Below are positions 6,220-8,889 of a stretch of DNA of 8,889 nt, one piece after another. Each line of letters starts with the position of its first letter. Positions within the stretch are counted from its first letter, which is position 1. The notes beneath the pieces are model-generated. The model saw only the letters and a list, made by a program, of their open reading frames with translations, did no database searches and was not told where the DNA came from. The position numbers and the translations under genes were made by a program. The stretch is from Bacillota bacterium (GTDB lineage: Bacteria; Bacillota; Clostridia; Christensenellales; CAG-138): the NCBI GenBank assembly GCA_023461495.1, contig JAEYLA010000254.1:1-8889 (forward strand). Direction: 5' to 3'.

Positions 6220-7218
6220 ATGTCACTAATGGATGGGATCAAAGCAAAGGCCAAGAGCGTAAAGAAGCACATCGTGCTGCCTGAAGGAACGGAGGAACGT
6301 ACCATACAGGCCTCCGCCATCATCGTGCGGGAGGGCATCGCGGATGTCACCCTGATCGGCAAGGAGGCGGATATCCGCGCCGCTGCGGACAAGCTTCAGG
6401 TATCGCTAGATGGCGTCAACCTGTTGGACCCGGAAATCTCGCCGAAGCTTCCGGCCTACATCGAGAAGTTCTATGAACTGCGCAAGGCAAAGGGCGTTAC
6501 CCCGGAACAGGCGGAACGCACCATGCGCGATCCCATGTTCTATGCAGCCATGATGGTAAAGGAGCAGAAGGCGGACGGTATGGTAGCCGGCGCAATCTGC
6601 ACAACGGGAGACACGCTCCGCCCTGGACTCCAAATTGTAAAAATGGCAAAAGGCATTTCTGTTGTTTCCAGCTGCTTCATCATGGAAGTTCCGGATAAAT
6701 CCTATGGCGATAACGGTATTTTAATATTTGCGGATTGCGCCGTCAACCCCAACCCCACGGCGGAGCAGCTTGCGGCAATCGCGGTTTCTTCCGCTGCAAC
6801 CGGCAAGGCGCTTTGTTCCATGGATCCCCGCGTGGCTATGCTTTCCTTCTCCACCAAGGGCAGTGCCAAGCATGAACTGGTGGACAAGGTATCCGAAGCC
6901 ACGCGCCTGGTGCGCGAGCTTGCGCCCGAGCTTAATGTGGATGGCGAGCTGCAGGCGGACGCCGCGCTTGTGGAGAAGGTCGGCCAGTTGAAATCCCCCG
7001 GGAGCCCGGTTGCGGGCAAGGCGAATGTGCTTGTCTTCCCGGATCTGCAGGCGGGCAATATTGGATACAAGCTGGTTCAGCGCCTTGCGGGCGCCGAGGC
7101 CATCGGCCCCATCTGCCAGGGCTTTGCCCGTCCCATCAACGATCTTTCCCGCGGCTGCAGCGTGGAGGATATTGTGAGTGTTGTTGCAATCACGGCTGTT
7201 CAGGCGCAGGATTTATAA
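6220..7218 (+). CDS. pta: Phosphate acetyltransferase
   Basis: A 332-residue short-form phosphotransacetylase without the extra N-terminal regulatory domains of the long enterobacterial type. It converts acetyl-CoA and phosphate to acetyl phosphate and CoA in the cytoplasm. Seen: IVLPEGTEERT (18-28), AGAICTTGDTLRPG (123-136), MLSFSTKGSA (207-216), DGELQADAAL (241-250), VFPDLQAGNIGYKL (272-285) and ARPINDLSRGC (303-313). Ser310-Arg311 match the Ser309-Arg310 active-site pair of the Methanosarcina enzyme. Possible ribosome binding sites are GAAGG (6208-6212) at 7 bases and AAGGAG (6201-6206) at 13 bases from the ATG. It is the first gene of the pta-ackA operon; the downstream gene's ribosome binding site overlaps its stop codon, which indicates coupled translation. 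Confidence 0.97.
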   Translation: MSLMDGIKAKAKSVKKHIVLPEGTEERTIQASAIIVREGIADVTLIGKEADIRAAADKLQVSLDGVNLLDPEISPKLPAYIEKFYELRKAKGVTPEQAERTMRDPMFYAAMMVKEQKADGMVAGAICTTGDTLRPGLQIVKMAKGISVVSSCFIMEVPDKSYGDNGILIFADCAVNPNPTAEQLAAIAVSSAATGKALCSMDPRVAMLSFSTKGSAKHELVDKVSEATRLVRELAPELNVDGELQADAALVEKVGQLKSPGSPVAGKANVLVFPDLQAGNIGYKLVQRLAGAEAIGPICQGFARPINDLSRGCSVEDIVSVVAITAVQAQDL

Positions 7219-7228
7219 GGAGGATTAC

Positions 7229-8434
7229 ATGAATATTCTGGTTATCAACGCAGGCAGCAGTTCCTTGAAGTATCAGCTGATCAACGTCGTCAATGGAAAT
7301 GTCGTCGCAAAAGGTATCTGCGAGCGCATCGGCATGCCCGAATCCAAGCTGACCTACAAGCCTACAGGCGGGGAAGCGCACATCGTCAAACAGGACATGA
7401 AGGATCATACCGAGGCCATGCAGATGGTCATGAACGCGCTCATCGATGAAAAGATCGGCGTACTCAAGAGCACAAAGGAAATCGCCGCAGTCGGCCACCG
7501 TCTGGTGCATGGTGGCGAGAAGTTCACAAAGCCCGCGTTAATTACCGATGAAATGCTTGAGGTGCTCGAGGAGCTCACCGAGCTTGCGCCGCTCCACAAC
7601 CCGGCAAACCTCATGGGCATCCGCGCCTGCAAGGCGCTCATGAAGGATACTCCGATGGTGGGCGTGTTCGATACCTCCTTCCATCAGACGATGCCGGAAA
7701 AGGCGTATCTCTACGGCCTGCCCTATGAAGCCTACCAGGATATGAAGATCCGTCGCTACGGCTTCCACGGCACCTCCCATAAATATGTATCCCAGCTCGC
7801 AGCTCAAAAATTGGGCAAGCCCATTGAAGAAACCAAGATCATCACCTGCCACCTTGGCAACGGTTCGAGCATTGCGGCCGTGAATGGCGGCAAGAGTGTG
7901 GATACCTCCATGGGCTTTACGCCCCTTGAGGGCGTGCCCATGGGTACGCGTTGCGGCGACATCGACCCCGCGATCGTTCTCTACCTGATGGAACAAAAGG
8001 GATGGGATGCCGCTAAGGTCAATTCCTACCTGAATAAGGAAAGCGGCATGCAGGGGCTTTCCGGCGTATCCTCCGATTTCCGCGATCTTTGGGATGCGGA
8101 AGAAGCCGGCAACGCGCGCGCAAGGGCGGCGCTTGAGGTGTTCTGCTACAGGGTGAAGAAGTACATCGGCGCTTATGCCGCCGCGATGAACGGCGTGGAC
8201 GCGATTGTGTTCACCGCCGGCGTTGGTGAAAATGACCGCCCGGTACGCGAGTGGGTGCTTGCGGATATGGAATATCTCGGCGTGGAGTTTGACCGTGAGA
8301 TCAACAACACCATTCCGCGCGGCCATGGCGGCGAGCTCTCCAAGCCCGACAGCCGTGTCAAGGTCTACCTGATCCCCACGGATGAAGAGATGGCCATCGC
8401 GCGTGAGACCGCACTGGTTGCAAATATCGGCTGA
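7229..8434 (+). CDS. ackA: Acetate kinase
   Basis: A 401-residue acetate kinase of the ASKHA fold, full length. It converts acetyl phosphate and ADP to acetate and ATP, the energy-yielding end of acetate fermentation, and can run in reverse. Seen: NAGSSSLKY (7-15), GHRLVHGG (89-96), FDTSFHQTMP (147-156), YGFHGTSH (177-184), HLGNGSSIAAV (208-218), GVPMGTRCGDIDP (235-247) and FTAGVGEND (328-336). Arg91, Asp148, His180 and Arg241 fall at exactly the numbers of the catalytic residues of the Methanosarcina thermophila enzyme, and TDEEMAI (384-390) supplies the glutamate for metal binding. The ATG at 7229 has AAGGAGG (7217-7223) overlapping the pta stop TAA, with 5 bases to the start. No U-tract terminator follows, so some transcripts may read into the SCIFF cassette. 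Confidence 0.98.
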   Translation: MNILVINAGSSSLKYQLINVVNGNVVAKGICERIGMPESKLTYKPTGGEAHIVKQDMKDHTEAMQMVMNALIDEKIGVLKSTKEIAAVGHRLVHGGEKFTKPALITDEMLEVLEELTELAPLHNPANLMGIRACKALMKDTPMVGVFDTSFHQTMPEKAYLYGLPYEAYQDMKIRRYGFHGTSHKYVSQLAAQKLGKPIEETKIITCHLGNGSSIAAVNGGKSVDTSMGFTPLEGVPMGTRCGDIDPAIVLYLMEQKGWDAAKVNSYLNKESGMQGLSGVSSDFRDLWDAEEAGNARARAALEVFCYRVKKYIGAYAAAMNGVDAIVFTAGVGENDRPVREWVLADMEYLGVEFDREINNTIPRGHGGELSKPDSRVKVYLIPTDEEMAIARETALVANIG

Positions 8435-8487
8435 TGCCGTTTCGCGGGTAAATGCCTGCTCGCGGCGAAGGGAAACAGGTAGCTGCT

Positions 8488-8520
8488 AATCCGCCTTACA
8501 GGATAAATTCAGTGCGGATT
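8488..8520. repeat. Inverted repeat between ackA and the SCIFF promoter
   Basis: AATCCGC (8488-8494) and GCGGATT (8514-8520) are perfect reverse complements 19 bases apart. There is no T-run after it, so it is not a standard terminator. It could be the 3' end structure of ackA mRNA or an operator for the promoter that starts 5 bases later. Confidence 0.35.
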
Positions 8521-8523
8521 GGT

Positions 8524-8540
8524 ATTACGAACAGCGTAAT
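8524..8540. promoter_or_regulatory. Operator-like palindrome over the scfA -35 region
   Basis: ATTACG (8524-8529), five bases, then CGTAAT (8535-8540): a perfect 6-bp inverted repeat spanning 17 bases. It covers the -35 position and the upstream half of the spacer of the scfA promoter. The form suits a dimeric repressor, but I cannot assign it to a regulator family. Confidence 0.45.
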
Positions 8541-8553
8541 GTTGTGTTATAAT
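8525..8553 (+). promoter_or_regulatory. Promoter of the SCIFF precursor gene
   Basis: TATAAT (8548-8553) is a perfect -10 with TGT (8545-8547) before it, an extended -10. The -35 position 17 bases upstream reads TTACGA, a weak match. Start is expected near 8560, about 20 bases before the scfA ATG, leaving a short leader that holds little more than the ribosome binding site GGAGGG (8569-8574). Confidence 0.7.
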
Positions 8554-8579
8554 GGTACAAACATAGACGGAGGGATCCT

Positions 8580-8723
8580 ATGAAGCACATTCAGACCATT
8601 CAGCAGCCCTGCATCAAGGCGGATGCGCATACCGGCTGCGGCGAGTGCCAGGCAAGCTGCCAATCCGCTTGCAAAACGAGCTGCACCGTAGCAAACCAGT
8701 CCTGCCAGAAGGAAAAGAAATAA
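8580..8723 (+). CDS. scfA: SCIFF ribosomal peptide precursor (six cysteines in forty-five; ranthipeptide)
   Basis: A 47-residue peptide. The start is MKHIQTIQQP, matching the conserved MKHI/V leader of SCIFF peptides, and the core is GCGECQASCQSACKTSC (19-35) followed by TVANQSC (36-42). The six family cysteines are at 20, 23, 27, 31, 35 and 42; an extra cysteine is at 11 in the leader. Family knowledge: a partner radical-SAM enzyme with auxiliary iron-sulfur clusters makes thioether bonds from cysteines to other residues; in the C. thermocellum peptide one link joins a Cys to the Thr five residues later, which here would be Cys31 to Thr36. The peptide's function is not settled; a signalling role has been proposed in Clostridium. 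GGAGGG lies 5 bases before the ATG. It has its own promoter and is followed by a terminator and the maturase gene. The gene is too short for most automatic gene finders. Confidence 0.96.
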   Translation: MKHIQTIQQPCIKADAHTGCGECQASCQSACKTSCTVANQSCQKEKK

Positions 8724-8745
8724 GTTTTTTATTATGCAAATGAAT

Positions 8746-8782
8746 TTGGGGCGGGCCGTTAAGCCCGCCCCAATCCGTTTTT
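8746..8782 (+). terminator. Strong hairpin terminator between SCIFF precursor and maturase genes
   Basis: A perfect 11-bp GC-rich stem, TTGGGGCGGGC (8746-8756) with GCCCGCCCCAA (8763-8773), has a 6-base loop. TCCG then separates it from five Ts (8778-8782). The interrupted T-tract suggests incomplete termination, so some transcription would continue into scfB. The ribosome binding site of scfB begins 9 bases later. Confidence 0.85.
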
Positions 8783-8803
8783 ACAGGAAGAAGGAGTACC
8801 TTT

Positions 8804-8889
8804 TTGATTCATACGTTTTCTTTTTTGGATCCAAGGGATCAAAAACAGCAGTATTTTATGTTGGATGTAGAGAGCGGCGCGGTGCATCT
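8804..8889 (+). CDS. scfB: SCIFF peptide maturase, radical SAM (N-terminal fragment, 3' end outside the window)
   Basis: Only the first 28 residues are present, beginning IHTFSF after a TTG start and containing FMLDVESGAVH (18-28). SCIFF maturases open with MIHKF followed shortly by a VLDVNSGAVH-like segment, part of the N-terminal RiPP recognition domain that binds the precursor leader. AAGGAG (8791-8796) lies 7 bases before the TTG and decides the start; no ATG is better placed. The segment LDPRDQKQQY between the two motifs appears longer than in the homologues I recall. The radical-SAM cysteine motif and the auxiliary-cluster (SPASM-like) domain would lie beyond the window. The position right after the precursor gene supports the call strongly. 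Confidence 0.88.
   Translation, partial: MIHTFSFLDPRDQKQQYFMLDVESGAVH

Noticed and set aside
7538..8326. A 262-codon open frame on the minus strand inside ackA
   Set aside because: It lies wholly opposite a complete acetate kinase gene with all catalytic residues, has no recognisable family motif and no ribosome binding site; long antisense frames are expected in GC-rich coding DNA.
8721..8730. The T-run just after the scfA stop as a terminator
   Set aside because: No stem precedes it; the real hairpin is 16 bases further on at 8746-8773.
1..8889. CRISPR arrays, insertion sequences, tRNA or rRNA genes, attachment sites
   Set aside because: No regularly spaced repeats, transposase motifs, cloverleaf-like segments or rRNA segments were seen; the window is almost fully occupied by conserved protein genes.

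Overview
The window looks like a piece of chromosome from an anaerobic, fermentative member of the Clostridia (Firmicutes). The evidence is gene content: a SCIFF ribosomal peptide with its radical-SAM maturase start, pta-ackA, RqcH, YerC, a YlbJ-type membrane protein and TmcAL, all with strong AGGAGG-type ribosome binding sites. Base composition is moderately GC-rich by eye, so a low-GC Clostridium sensu stricto is less likely. No genus can be named from this. There are no mobile elements, CRISPR arrays, rRNA or tRNA genes.

Layout. (1) 3-2690, plus strand: the end of a fumarylacetoacetate-hydrolase family gene, yerC (TrpR-like regulator) and rqcH (ribosome quality control), closely spaced and probably co-transcribed. 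They end at a strong hairpin terminator at 2747-2787. A promoter-like sequence sits over the rqcH stop, so a very short RNA could be made between promoter and terminator. (2) 2766-5995: ylbJ-like (minus), an RssA/YlbK-type patatin phospholipase (plus) and tmcAL (minus). This is the ylbJ-ylbK-ylbM neighbourhood of Bacillus, but with rearranged orientations and without ylbL. (3) 5996-6219: a 224-base divergent control region with extended -10 promoters facing tmcAL and pta, three copies of a 7-base repeat, and a terminator-like hairpin at the presumed 5' end of the pta transcript. (4) 6220-8434: pta-ackA, the acetyl-CoA to acetate ATP-generating pathway. (5) 8435-8889: a SCIFF (ranthipeptide) cassette with its own promoter, a palindrome over the -35 region, the 47-residue precursor gene scfA, an 11-bp hairpin terminator, and the start of the maturase gene scfB (TTG start), cut off by the window end.

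How they fit together. Pta and AckA make acetate and ATP. TmcAL, divergent from them, uses acetate and ATP to acetylate the wobble cytidine of elongator tRNA-Met, so acetate production and an acetate-consuming tRNA modification are neighbours. RqcH acts in rescue of stalled ribosomes. The SCIFF precursor and maturase form a self-contained peptide-modification unit. Its precursor is probably made in excess of the enzyme because a terminator lies between the two genes. The most interesting regions are the SCIFF cassette's control elements and the pta upstream region; the protein families themselves are known.
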